The notes under the pieces: model-generated
Told to the model about the DNA's origin: nothing
Database searches by the model: none
The model's input: only the letters and a program-made list of their open reading frames with translations
Position numbers and translations under genes: made by a program
In this document: piece by piece, positions 36,131 to 48,679 of the stretch
How positions within the stretch are numbered: the first letter of the stretch is position 1
Layout: the number at the start of each line of letters is the position of its first letter
Assembly: GCF_001625305.1 (NCBI RefSeq)
Contig: NW_017803024.1
Location: 284,309 to 348,308, forward strand
DNA: 64,000 nucleotides
Direction: 5' to 3'
DNA from: Branchiostoma belcheri
Lineage: Eukaryota > Chordata > Leptocardii > Amphioxiformes > Branchiostomatidae

Positions 36131-39100
36131 TTATTCCGCGTTCTCCAACACCCTGTACCCAGACTGCCTGCCTTCCCGGCGTGCCTTGTACAGGACGCCC
36201 AGAACAAACATGGCGGCGGCCAGCACCGCGCATGCGCCCAGGATGGAGGAGGCTGTGACCAGGTCCTGGCGGCCAGAGTTGGGGCTGCGAACCCGCGCCT
36301 GGAAATCTGGGAATCACGAAAAATGGATATTTTGTCACGTGAATTGGATATATTCGATACTGGTAAACAAGAACGTACCTTAGGGTGGAGTGTATTCTAC
36401 GTTATGCTCTAATGATTATCAGGCTACATACAAAATTCAAATTAGCATTTTGCAAAGCATAATCCCTCCTGCTATAAAACTGCAACATGATGTAACCCAA
36501 CACCAGTTACCATGGTGGCTGACGTCTGGTTCAGGTCATTGACCTTACTTGTTTGGAGAAGAAAAAGAAGAAGAGAAAACAGAGCAAAAACAATGTGCTT
36601 TCCTTCGGTGAATATAATAATGACTTGCTAGAAAGAGAAGTGGTTTTTATGCTCACCAGTTTGGTCGTCTCCGAGCACGATGGGTCCCTGGATGAGCCGG
36701 TAGACCTCGGGTTCGCCCTCGGCCTCCCTCCGCCTCCTGCCCGAGGGCGTCTGGCAGCCCTGCGCGCAGCGGGAGTTCGGGTCCGAGGCCTTACACAGCA
36801 GCACGTCACAGTGCAGGTACACCTGGGTAGTACAAGGAACGCGGCAGATGTTAGCCTGGGTGCCGGACTCACAGCACACTATGTTCAAAGTTATCCTGTG
36901 TGCAGGGTTAACTTTCAGCTTTGTGTGCTGTGGGTCTGGCACCCAGGCTAGGCAGATGTAGGACATTGGGTGCAACACTCGATCTGCTAATTTCCAAGTA
37001 GCCTTTTGGTGGCTACAAAGACAGAACCAAATTTGACAGGCTGTATCAAATTCGTGGTATGGGATACTGTCTGGCAAATGAATAAATAAAGCCTGACCAA
37101 TTTGATTCCGTCATTGCAGCGACCAAAAGATCTAGGTCCGCTTGTAGATTATGATTTGCCACGGGCACCTACACTCGCCAGTCGAAAAACAAGTGTAAGG
37201 AGCCCGATGCGAAGCGGGGGGCACCCATGCTACTACATCATACAAGTCAGTACATGTACATACACAGCTGGTTAGACTTCTGGGGCTCGTTAAAAGACAG
37301 AAACCGACATACATCTTTCTTAAAATCTTTGGCTGACAATGTGTACATTCTACAAACACAATCACTCCCCTCCAAAATGTATGTATCCACAATCGCTCAG
37401 TGATTTCGATGTGAAACAGGACTAGACTTCACAAATTTTTAAATCTACAAATGTTTGCGGAAAACTTAAATGTTGCACACCGTCGGAGCGCCGCTGGTGT
37501 AGGCAAACGCCTGGAAGCCGAAGCGCCCCCTGTCCGGACTCGGCGACGGGTAGAACTGCAGCGTCGGCAGCTTGGCGCAACTGGGAAGGAAAAACGTATG
37601 TATATACTTTTAAATTTAGAATTTTTAAAGGTTTTAAGACTGTATATGACATTAGTCTCATTACTGGTGAATTTAAGGACGAAATATTGACATTGTACTG
37701 ACCCGTCGACGATGACGTCATTCCGTGTCCTGTCGCTAGGGTCGTCGCTAGGCGTGGCCACGCAGGTGTGAGGGAACACCTGAAGGTCGGTGCCGTTGGA
37801 ATTCACCTGGATCTGCACGTGGATCACCTAAAAATACAAGTCAAAGTCATTACTTATGTTATATAATATATATATACATCCCACCGCAGCCACCAGTGTT
37901 ATATATACTGAGGCTTGATATAAGCATATCCTTGATAAAAGGATGACCACAACTTGGGCAATACTGGTTCTAGGGACACGTGGGTCTTTGTCCTTTATTG
38001 CTCTCAATTCACACCAGATGCGTTGCTGCTGGAAGGACACAAATCCTACCCCTACACTTATGTATCACATCTTAGGACAATGGCAATGATGGCAATCTTT
38101 AGAGAGCAGGACGCCAAATGAGACATTTTCGTTGTAATATTTCATCCACACCAGGGCACAAGAAATTTGGGCCAAGAAGAACGGGGGACGGTGCCGACTT
38201 CCAAACACCTTTCACCAATTGCTCACGCCTCGAGTCCTGAAGGCTACGTGTCATGACAACAGGAATCTGGTTGGCCATCGTAAAGAAGACCTTGGATCTG
38301 GTCAGCAAGAATCTCCGAGTAGATTTCACAGGGGCAAAACACTATCAAATGGCCACACAATATTCAGTTACGGGGACGAAATGGATACTGCCTGGCCAAT
38401 TTGATATTGTCTTGCCCTCAAGGAGATCTGTTTGGAGATCCGTAGACAATTCGGTGAGCCAATTGAAGGTCGTATATACGTAGCTTTGCACAAACCTGCC
38501 GTAAGTCCACATATACCGGATATTCCGGACTAACCTGCCGTAGGTCCATAAACACCGGATATTCCCGACTAACATGCCGAAGGTCCACAAACACCGGATA
38601 TTCCGGACTAAATTGGTGTAAAACCACTAATACCGGATATTCCGGACTAACCTGTCGTAGGTCCACATAAACCGGATATTCCGTAACCGGCTGCCAGAAC
38701 TTGTCAGTCCGGAACAGCTGCATGGAGATCTCGAACTCTCCCTCCCCTTGTACGTCGGACCGGAAAACGGACTTGAGATGCGGCCGGAAGTGGAGGGACA
38801 GGGTCTTGTTCCGCGGCAGGCGGCACTCCAGGAGGATCTTGGGAAGTCGGTCCCACGTGATGCCGCCGCTGGAGGGGTCGGCGCCGACGGTCAGGGTGTT
38901 CCGGTAGATCAGTTCGGACGGGGTGGTCTGGGGAAAGAATACAAAAGTTTTTTTTAGCCCCTAAAAATTATTCAGGCCCAAATGATGAACCAAAGTCTAT
39001 CTTAAACTCCTGTCACACATAGCCAAATGTGTCCGCCCGCACCCTCGCCAGGTGTAGGTAGGTCTGAAAGAAAGGAGAAAATCTCTTTAGCCCAAGATAA

Positions 39101-42100
39101 CAAACCGAAAGTCTATCTTAGTCACATCATTGAAGTGCTGAAGTGGTGATATATTGCAGAAATAGGCTCCTAAACTTCACCTATTTCTTGTTTGCCTCCA
39201 GCTTCTAGTTACAATTTGCAATAGCAGATATCATCGTAGGTCAGTGGAAAATGTACCTGAGTCGAAGTGCCACATTTCTCGAAATGAGTCCGGATGTAGA
39301 TGTGGGTGGAGTTCTGTTCCGCCCTGCAAGGCGGCGCTGCTAGCTGCACGTCCGCCGCCTGTACGGAGTTGTCCGGAGGGCGCGGGAAACTCACCTCCAG
39401 GTGGTCCGACGTGCAGGTCACCTCGGCATGGATGCCTGTAGAAAAATATTTATGGTTAAGTGTTACGTCAGAAAGGAGAAGAAACAGTAGACAATGTAAA
39501 ACCTGCATGCATACATTTGGGATGGTTAGACACACAGATAAAATGATCAATGAATAATCAAAGAATGTTCTGTTTTAAATGTGTTGACTAGCATCTAATG
39601 CTAAGTACATGATGTGATCGGTACGAACCCATATTCTGATCTCCCGCACAGGCCAGACACATGTACACGCATTCATTGTCAGAGGCGATGGCCCAACATC
39701 CACCTCTTGATTCCCAGTCTACGGCGTCATGCAGAGTCGCGCCCTCCCACTGGGGAAGGGACTGGGAAACTTTGAATTCGTTTCCGTTACTGTCGAGGTA
39801 AAACGGACCCCTGTACTGGTGTTGTAAGGAATAAGGGTGGGATCTACTGACAACTCCATTTGTTAAGGGGTAGGCGTGTGTAGCCAGCCCCTCCCTGAAA
39901 CCCAGATTTTTACACACTAAGTCGGCCCAGGACATCCTGTCTTCGTGATGACCCCCCTCAGCGTCCCAGCCTCCGACAAGCCTCCACTGCCGCGTGACGT
40001 CATCGTACATCTCCACACAGCCGTAGAACTCTCCCCCAACCAACCGGACCGTGTTGGTATCGTCCGTGATGACGACAGAGCTGTTGAAGCGAGCTGTGAG
40101 GGAAACACACAAAAAAGAAAATATGCCCTGAGTTGTACTTGGGGACATAGACACTGATATGAAAAAAAAAAAACGGAAAAAGGTGATTCTTGGATCACAC
40201 CCAAACCATCAACAAAGATGCTTACAGGTTTGCTAGAAGTGTGACAATACGAGTGTGTCAAACCTTTCTAAATGCCTAGAGTTAGAAGTTCAAGGGTTAA
40301 GTGTAACAAGCCGATCGGTGTAATGTAGCCAGCTGTCGCCGTGCCGCATGCCTGCGAAGCTGGTGTGTTACGCCGAAAGGCGGTTATACCGGCTATACAG
40401 ATACAGAAGCTGGTGTGTTACGCTGAAAGGCGGTTATACCGGCTATACAGATACAGAAGCTGGTGTGTTACGCTGAAAGGCGGTTATACCGGCTATACAG
40501 ATACAGAAGCTGGTGTGTTACGCTGAAAGGCGGTTATACCGGCTATACAGATACAGACACAGTTCGGCTAAATGTAAGCAAAACCAGTCGCTACCCGAAT
40601 TCACGTTGCGTTTTAGGCTGCACAGGTTAGTTTAGTTTCACACATTTATCATAAACAAGACATAAAATGTTGACAATTCCAGTGAACAGTCTGCGCTGTT
40701 TAACGCTTACCTAAGCACCTGGGTTCAGATCCTGTCCATGTGTTGTTCCCCAAGTTGCAGTAGTAAGCTCCGTCGCCAGAGGGCTGAGGACCCACCAACA
40801 TGTCGGCGTCCCTGGGGCAGGTCACGGTACATCGTCCTTGTACCGGCACTGAGGGGGCTTCCGTGGTCACGTACCATGGATCGTCTGTGGTCATGTACCA
40901 CGGAGATTCCGTGGTCCACCAGTACTGTCGGGCCTGCTGATTTACTGGTCCCATCACGTCAGTGTAGTTGTAGTCACAGTCCACGGTGATGTCATCATTG
41001 TCCCAGGGGAAGGGGCCACAGCGTGTGGTGCCTGTAGGACAGGTGAGGTTACATGAGCAGCTTAGAAACAACTAACATGGCAAGCAGTCCACAAATATGC
41101 AATGTGAAGGTAACAGTTATCTAGAACCTTCATCGACCAACAAAAATTGTAAATTTTCAGTGACTAGCCTCAATCAATCAATAGACCAATCAGTTAAGTA
41201 TGTATAACCAATGGTATTACAGCAGTACTAGGTAGATAGAATGTAAAGTTTGTATCTATAATCTACTGACGTTATGTGAGTTACTTACCATTGACATTGT
41301 GTGTCCGTTCTCCTGCACAGGCCAGGCACATGTAGTCCTTGCTGCAGGTCCTGTCGTTGGTAAGACAGTAGTCCCCTCGCTCCACCCGGTCTATGGCGTC
41401 ATGCAGAGTCGCGCCCTCCCACCGGGGAAGGGACTGGGAGACTATGAACTTGGGGACAGTAGAGGGGTGTGAATAGTAGTAGTGGCGTTGTATGGGTTCA
41501 GGCAATGAGTTACTTACGCCGCCATTACGTAACGGGTAGGCGTGTGTAGCCAGCCCCTCCCTGAAACCCAGGTCTCTACACGCTAAATCGGCCCAGGACA
41601 TTCTGGCATCGTTTTGAGAACCCGACCATTTAACGTCCCACCCCCTGACAGGCCCCCACTGCCCCGTGACGTCATCGTACATCTCCACACAGCCGTAGAA
41701 CTCTCCCCCCCGCAGACGAATCCCGTTGGTATCGTCCGTGATGACGGTGGAGCTGTTGTAACTACCTGTGTTGAATGAAGGGTTGAACACTGGTTTTCTA
41801 ATGTCAAAATTTCCTTACATTCCTCGACCCTGCCCTCGATAAAATGGGGCCAACAACAGGCCCATTTTTTTTCATCAATAAATAAAGGCAAACAAATACT
41901 ATATATGCACATTTGTTTGTATGTTTATACCATGGTGAAAGTAGTATACCAGGTTCAAAGTCATTTTAAGCCAGGTTTATTATTAACCAGAGCAAACAAG
42001 TTCGAGTTACGTATATACAGTCCAGGCCATATGCACCTGCACCTTGGATAACTTTGAGCAAATGGTACCCATGCTATTTCATGTTCCAATGAGAGACACA

Positions 42101-43011
42101 GATTCTACGTAATGATAAAGTTTCAATGGTAAAGCCTTACCCAGACACACGGGTTCTGATCCCATCCATGTGGTGTTGCGCACGTTGCAGTAGTAATCGC
42201 CGTCCTGATGAAAGTAACTTCTTAGAGAAGGAGGACCCACGAGCATGACGGCCTCCCTGGGACAGGTCACTGTACACCGGCCGTGTCGATGATTGTAGTA
42301 AGAACTAGAACTGTAGCTGTAGTCACAGTCCACGGTGACGTCATCCGTGTCCCACGGGAAGTCGCCACAAGGTCGCCAGTCTGCAGGTGTGAATATAAGG
42401 TTAGATAAAATGGACTTCTTAAGTAATGTCACTTATGCTGACGTCAGAACTGCACAGAGTACAGAACCGACGACAAAGACGTCAATATTCAGTGCATTTC
42501 CAACAGATCAAACGTTCTGATAAAACTTTCGTAAAGGTTTAGTACAATTGACAAAGTGGTAGAGTATCTGGAGTTTAGCAATGGTAAACTAGACTGACAA
42601 TAAAATGTACAGGACGAATGAGAGAGGGTAAAAGGAAAAAAAAATTCGTATCAACGTTATGAAAACTGACTTTGCCAGACAAATATTGAATTAGCTAAAC
42701 ATGGTAACACGGTAAAGCGTGTCAGTATATTTTACATTTACTCGATTATAACCATGCTGTTACTTCTACCTAACATCCCCTGTTATGTTATTCTTACATT
42801 CCTAGTTTTCCTTACCTAAACAAAGACTCGCATCAGAACTTAAACGGTCGAAACATAAAGATAAACAATAGGTACATGACGTAGAAGAATGTACTTTCAT
42901 GGTCTTTCGAGACCTAGGAAATGCCAACTATTTTTCCTTACCTACAGGAGGGGTCGTCCAACCGGACACCAGCGGCAGGACCGCACACACTGCAATCAGC
43001 AGCACCAACAT
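36131..43011 (-). CDS. Receptor gene A: (Sushi, SRCR-like)x2, ZP, transmembrane protein, 864 aa
   Basis: Eleven coding exons, 5' to 3': 43011-42942, 42380-42141, 41765-41289, 41031-40711, 40093-39629, 39435-39257, 38927-38652, 37827-37703, 37580-37481, 36822-36657, 36306-36131. All junctions are GT-AG and the phases close to one 2595-nt frame. Layout: signal peptide (1-17, MLVLLIAVCAVLPLVSG), Sushi-like (24-103, six Cys, ending GSEPVC), SRCR-like (104-262, RGGEFYGCVEMYDDVTGQWG, LACRDLGF), Sushi-like 2 (263-369, Thr-rich insert), SRCR-like 2 (370-524), ZP domain (about 527-775, VTC...KCGT, LLECRLP, VYLHCDVLLC), RRRR cleavage site (780-783), helix 824-846, 18-residue tail with YRVL. A cell-surface or shed, possibly polymerising, recognition protein is inferred; ZP and membrane topology are firm, the SRCR assignment is by motif only. 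Confidence 0.9.
36468..36615. repeat. Interspersed repeat in last intron of gene A
   Basis: TGATGTAACCCAACACCAG, TTACCATGGTGGCTGACG, GTTCAGGTCATTGACCTTA and a GAAGAAAAAGAAGAAG run; same repeat as at 6.4 kb and in the corresponding intron of gene C (about 59990-60150). Confidence 0.75.
36988..37150. mobile_element. MITE family 2 in gene A intron 9
   Basis: CTAATTTCCAAGTAGCCTTTT at the left, GTCCGCTTGTAGATTA at the right, with CAAATTTGACAGGCTGTATC and TGACCAATTTGATTCCGTC inside. It lies in the intron before the tetra-Arg exon; gene C carries a copy in the same intron (59612-59765). Confidence 0.75.
38310..38440. mobile_element. MITE family 2 in gene A intron 7
   Basis: AATCTCCGAGTAGATTTCAC to CTGTTTGGAGATC with GGATACTGCCTGGCCAATTT inside. 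The gene C intron at the homologous position holds a related copy (58829-58900) with a shared flank (ACCAGATCCAGGGTCTTCTT), so the insertion predates the A/C split. Confidence 0.7.
38480..38690 (-). repeat. 39-bp minisatellite spanning the end of a ZP exon, gene A
   Basis: On the coding strand the last codons of the 276-nt ZP exon and the start of the intron form a 39-bp unit (EYPVYVDLRQ|VSP, splice after Q). The unit is repeated five times and stays open: EYPVLVVLHQFSP, EYPVFVDLRHVSR, EYPVFMDLRQVSP, EYPVYVDLRQVCA. Each copy carries a GTTAGT- or GTTTGT-type potential donor. Gene B has three copies, gene C about two. Confidence 0.85.
40285..40560 (+). mobile_element. LINE 3' end with a 50-bp tandem expansion (gene A intron 5' of SRCR-like 2)
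   Basis: AAGTGTAACAAGCCGATCGG, then GTAATGTAGCCAGCTG as at 26.6 kb, followed by four copies of a 50-bp unit (GAAGCTGGTGTGTTACGC, TGAAAGGCGGTTATACCGGC, TATACAGATACA) starting at 40356, 40406, 40456 and 40506. The unit is the terminal part of the LINE 3' UTR. Confidence 0.85.
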
Positions 43012-43014
43012 CGC

Positions 43015-43980
43015 TGCACTAGACTCTCAACTGGACAGGTTCTCGTCAGCAACAGCAGAAATTCGAACGGAATGGAACCTTTCTGGCTCCACTTGTGCCG
43101 AGAGAACCGCGTCGAGAGTTTATATCCTAAACTCAGAGACGGCAAATGTCAGACCTTATCTAATCATTGAATAATGAACGGACCGCAGCTTTTGTGCAAA
43201 ATTAAGTCATAGGTATATAAAACTGGAGCAATTTCCGAATGCTGGTCTGTTCCCACGATAAGCTTGTTGAGGCTTCTGACTGTTATATTTTACTGACTGT
43301 TAATTTCGTGCCTTTGAAGAACAGGCACCTTGAACGTGATATTATGGAGAATGATCTCCAAACCTAAACTCAGATGAGTACTAAAAATAATATGTACATT
43401 CAACAACAAGGAAAAGAAAAAAAAACATCAGTGGTAAACATTTCACGACATGCTACTTACGACCCCATGTTTTACTCTCCAAGCAGAGGTTGTGGGCGAA
43501 TGATCGTTACATTTTTATATATGGCCGTTTTTTGTCCTGACCCCCACCACCCGTCGGTGACCGCGGACCTTCTCTGGCTAATGGATATTGCCTGGCCAAT
43601 TTGATACTGTCTTTTTGCCCCCGAGAGGAATCTGCTTGGAGATAACCCTTGTTTATCAATTATTAGTTACAATGTAATTAGTACAAATAGAGACTCGTCT
43701 CTAATATTTCGGTTACCAGAATTCCAGCGGAACAAATTACTGAAAGACTAACTGATGCACCTACCGATGGTTCCCATAACTGCAATTGCAAAAAACCTTG
43801 TGACGACGATGCTACAGAAAATGAACATCTAACGAGGTTTCCTCTTGTTTGGCAGGGGGAATGCAAAACCAACAAACTGCTTGCAGTGATGTTATACACC
43901 AGGCTCGGTTTGAGTGGCCTAAACGTACAACCAAAACGCGCACATACTACCGGCCCATCTAGCAGCTGCGCTTCCCCACC
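43015..43980. other. Upstream region of gene A; MITE fragment
   Basis: Expected to contain the promoter of gene A; no TATA-like element is clear enough to call. GGATATTGCCTGGCCAATTTG, GATACTGTC and AATCTGCTTGGAGATAA at 43580-43640 are a MITE family 2 fragment. Confidence 0.4.
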
Positions 43981-43989
43981 AGTTTAGAT

Positions 43990-45645
43990 ACGCGTTTATT
44001 AAAGGTCTATAAAATGTCATAAACGCGTCAAAATTCAATCCGGGAGACGCGATAGCCCGGCGTAACTCCTTTGTGTTTTTGCATCGCAATTATTTTATTT
44101 GTGGGGTCGTATGGCGTAGCGGCAGAGTGCGCGACTCGGAACTTGGAGGTCACAGTTTCGAGTCCTGACATGCCACCGATCTTGTGCCCTTGGGAAAGGC
44201 ACTTTACACGACTGTCCTCACTTCGCTTAGGTGAAAATGAGTATTGTCCTGTCATGTATTTGTCCCGTGTTGGTGGTGGGATTAATATAAGTTGAAAAAA
44301 CTTGAGTGTGCCGTCGCTACGTCTAGTGATTACATGTTAGAATAAAAAAATCTTATAAGTAATTAACACAGATAAGCTGAATTACACGCCAAGAGTATTA
44401 ATAAAGTAAAGGGCCAGAAACATAAATCACTCACTTGATACCGGCAATGCGACGAAGTACGCCTTACCCCCTTAGTGTTATTCCTACGCAATCATTCAAT
44501 AACTTTAATGGTAAAACACAGATAAGATGTAGACACTAAAACTACAGTTTGTAATAAAGAGCCAGAAACACAAATCACTCACTTGTTGCCGGCAATGCCA
44601 CAAGATACGCCTTTACGATGTAATTTCTGTACGTTGACCTTTCCGTTAATGTTGAAACGTTCGATCATTTAAAGGAAAAAATTGCTATTATTATTATTTA
44701 CATTCGACTGTGTCAGCTATAAGTATAAGGCAAATTAAAACCAACAAAAGTGTTCTCAAACACGGTTCTGGATAATCCCCATGACTTTAAAATTTTCTAA
44801 ACGCGCCATAGAGCTTTCCGAGTGACGCGATAGCCCGGTGTAGCTCCTTTGTGTTTTTGCATCGCGATTATTTTATAAGTAATTAACGCAGATAAACTGA
44901 ATTACATGCCAAGAGTATTAATAAAGTGAAGGGCCAGAAACAGAAATCGTTCACTTGATACCGGCAATGCCACGAGATACATATAGTACGCCTTCACACC
45001 CTTAGTGTTATTCCAACGTAATCATTCAATAAGGTAAAACACAGATAAGATGAATACACCAGAACTACTGATAAAGATCTAGTAGCACAAATTACTCGTG
45101 TACAATGGTGAACTGGTGAACAATGTTGCCGGCAATGCCACAAGATACGCCTTTACGATGTAATTTTTGTACGTTGACCTTTCTGTTAATTTTGAAACGT
45201 TCGACGATTTAAAGTGAACATTGCTATTATTATTATTTACATTCGACTGGTTCAGTTATAAGGCAAATTAACACCAACAAAAGTGTTCTCAGACACGGTT
45301 TTAGATAGTTCGCATGTCAATAAAATGCACTAAACGCGACATAGAGCTTTCCTAGAGACGCGATAGCCCGGTGTAGCTCCTTTGTGTTTTTGCATCGTAA
45401 TTATTTGATAAGTAGTAATTAACACAGATAAGCTAAATTACACGCCAAGAGTATTAATAAAGTGAAGGGCCAGAAACATAAATCGTTCACTTGTTACCGG
45501 CAATGCCACGAGATACATGTACGCCTTTACACCCTTAGTGTTATTGTAACGTAATCTTTCAATAAGGTAAAACACAGATAAGATGTACGCGCCAAAACTG
45601 ATAATAAAGAGCATGTATAATTGGCGCTTGTAGCTGCCATATCTC
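43990..45645 (+). repeat. Large tandem repeat, three units of about 0.5 kb
   Basis: Units begin near 43990, 44780 and 45305 with AAACGCG(T/C)CA, GACGCGATAGCCCGG, TAGCTCCTTTGTGTTTTTGC and continue through AAGTAATTAACACAGATAAG, GGGCCAGAAACATAAATC, CTTAGTGTTATTCCAACGTA, CCGGCAATGCCACAAGATAC and ATTGCTATTATTATTATTTA. The first unit is interrupted by a SINE; the third is partial. Confidence 0.85.
44100..44350 (+). mobile_element. tRNA-derived SINE inserted into the tandem repeat
   Basis: GTCGTATGGCGTAGCGGCAG, CAGTTTCGAGTCC and CTTGTGCCCTTGGGAAAGGC, with an A-rich end. The uninterrupted site (GCGATTATTTTATAAGTAAT) is visible in the next unit at about 44862-44882, so this copy inserted after the array formed. 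Confidence 0.9.
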
Positions 45646-45977
45646 ATGTCAGAGCAGCTTGTCAATCACCATGTGACCTCATCAGGTCAACTACTACACT
45701 TCTGTACAGTTTATTTCAGAGGTATGTCTTGGACAGGGGCCTGTTGTACCCAGAACCGTGCTTTATACAGACACCGACAGTTTTTAGCATGTTGAACAAA
45801 GGGTACATTTCGTATCTTTACCATATTAAACTACAGGGTAGTAGTATTTCCATACTAGTAACACACACGTGCAATATTTGTGCTCATGCACAGGCACAAG
45901 AAGAGACCCATCATTGGTTACTTTTTTAATCATGATTGGAGGCGCACATGTACGTCATGGGGGGGGGGGGTCCCTAC

Positions 45978-48640
45978 TCAGTCGGTGTTCTCCAACACCC
46001 TGTACCCAGACTGCCTGCCTTCCCGGCGTGCCTTGTACAGGACGCCCAGAACAAACATGGCGGCGGCCAGCAACAACGCGCATGCGCCCATGATGCCGGA
46101 AACTGTGAACAGGTCCAGACTTTTGCGCCCTGTGGACAACGAAAACGAAATAAATAAACAAAATATTTGTTCACTAAATACGATACCTTAGGCCATGCTT
46201 GATACACACATATTCTGACGCAAGCCTTGCGTTATTTTATCGCTTTTTCCACGGTAAATACTCCTCAAAACTTTACTCGCTAGTGACTCCACCTCGTACA
46301 TTCTCAGCACGGGCACGCTTTGCCACTTCCACAGAAGCAAATCACCCTTTCTTCCTCCATTCACCACCTCTTAGGAGGAAGTTCCACGCTGAAAGCTATT
46401 TTCTTAGAACAACATCACTATGGAACAAGCTACCATGTGATTGTTTTCCAAAGGGGTACAACCTTAAACTTCTCAAATCTAAGGTCAACAAATATCTGTC
46501 CTCACTGGCTGTACAGTAACCCACAGCATTTATGTGGCTCCCATGAGCCTTGTTTTGTGGTGAATCATGAAGTAGATAAAGAAATCGTCTTAGGCTGACT
46601 TTTTAAACAAAACAAACACGACGAACTTTTTAGCAATTTTACACTTACCAGTTTGGTCGTCCCCGAGCACGATGGGTCCCTGGATGAGCCGGTAGACCTC
46701 GGGTTCGCCCTCGGCCTCCCTCCGCCTCCTGCCCGAGGGCGTCTGGCAGCCCTGCGCGCAGCGGGAGTTCGGGTCCGAGGCCTTACACAGCAGCACGTCA
46801 CAGTGCAGGTACACCTAGGAAGGAACCAGGGGAAATGTACGTCCTACCTCATCTCCAAGCAGATACTACGGTGTCCTTTAGCCCCTCTAGCTAGAAGGCT
46901 AACTATTTTTTACCTGTTTGAAACTTATCACTTGTGCACTTATCAGGCCTTTGCCAAAATGGTGCGCTTGTGATATACCAAAGCATATAAAGTTGTTCCT
47001 CTATGTAACAAAATAGAGTTTTTAGAGTACAAATTACCGTGGGAGCGCCGCTGGTGTAGGCAAACGCCTGGAAGCCGAAGCGCCCCCTGTCCGGACCGGG
47101 CGACGGGTAGAACTGCAGCGTCGGCAGCTTGGCGCAACTGGGAAGAAAACAAACAGTATGTATAAATACTTTAGTAAACAATAAGACGGATAATGAAAAT
47201 ATACATTGCCATGGCGACGGTGGTTCTTGTTAGGGTTATTGTTTGCATGGCACTGTTATGATTTCATGATTTTGAGAAGCCTTCTTGTGGTCTGTCATGA
47301 GTTAACGAGCCGTGGGGCTCGTTCACTTAGCATTCCCCCCTAAGGCGTGGCCAAAACACTTCTTAAGATCTGTATCTGTATCTGTATAGCCGGTATAAAC
47401 ATCTCATTTGATGGGTAACTGTTTGTAGCGGAAGTAAATTTTAGGTTTTTCCTGATTAAGACTGACAAAAAAACTGTTTGTTTACGTGGTACACAACGAC
47501 GGCACTCACCCGTCGACGATGACGTCATTCCGTGTCTTGTCGCTAGGGTCGTCGCTAGGCGTGGCCACGCAGGTGCGAGGGAACACCTGAAGGTCGGCGT
47601 CACTGGAGTTCACCTGGATCTGCACGTGGATCATCTGGAACACAGTGCTAGCGGTCAAAGTCATTCTCATTGCCAATGTATCACTAACCTGCTGTAACTC
47701 CACAAACACCGGACATTCCGGACTAAATTGGTGTAAAGCCACCAATACCGGATATTCCGGACTTACCTCCTGCAACTCCACGAACACTGGATACTCCGTC
47801 ACCGGCTGCCGGAATCCGTCAGTCCGGAAAAGCTCCATGGAGATCCGGAACTCGCCCTCGCCCTCTACGCCGGACCGGAAAACGGACTTGAGATGAGGCC
47901 GAAAGTCCAGAGACAGGGTCTTGTTCCGCGGCAGGCGACACTCCAGGGGCACCTCGGTTAAGGATGGAAGGGAAACAGAATACAAGTGTTACTGTGTTAT
48001 GATCTTAGTAGGGATCAAAATACTTTTCTGCATACCTGCTCTGGTGCAGGCGACATTCAAAATTATCTGTACCAGACAAGTTTTACCTAACTTATAGTCT
48101 CTTTGCCTTCTACTTCTAGTTTGCTTTTCAAAAATCAATATGAGAAAGGCAATCTAGTAGCTATTGATGTTACAAAATTCTCTTCGACGATGCTACTTTC
48201 AAGTATATAAAATTTTGAGCCCTGAATATAGTATTGGCTGATAGATGGATAGATAGATCAATTGATCGATTTATTGATTTATTTATTGATAGATAGATAT
48301 ATTGATGATTGATTGTCCAACCTTAGTGAGTTGTTGCCAGGTGATGCCGCCGTGCGAAGGGTCGGCCCCGACGGTCAGGGTGTTCCGGTAAATCATCTCA
48401 GTCGGGGTGGTCTGGGGGTAGGGAATAAAGGGCAGGATTTGATGTAAAGGAATATAGTATACAAATATATCGTCCGTACAAGGAAAGTCACACATGGTAG
48501 CAGTAGTTTGAGGGGTCCATTTTGTGAAAAGCCTGCCTGCTAGCTGTGTTGTCAGTGTGTATGTGTGTGTGCACGCCTCTCTCTCTCTCTCTCTCTCTGT
48601 GTGTATGTGTTGGTGTGTGTGTGTGTGTGTGTGTGTGTTT

Positions 48641-48679
<39 letters not shown>

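Noticed and set aside
36553-36951. Plus-strand 132-codon frame over the tetra-Arg exon
   Set aside because: Shadow of the minus-strand exon; the same shadow recurs at 46653-46973 and 59763-59978 because the exon is conserved.
38418-38723. Frame of EYPV repeats taken as a separate gene
   Set aside because: It begins inside the ZP exon of gene A and continues into the intron through the 39-bp minisatellite; kept as a finding, not as a gene.
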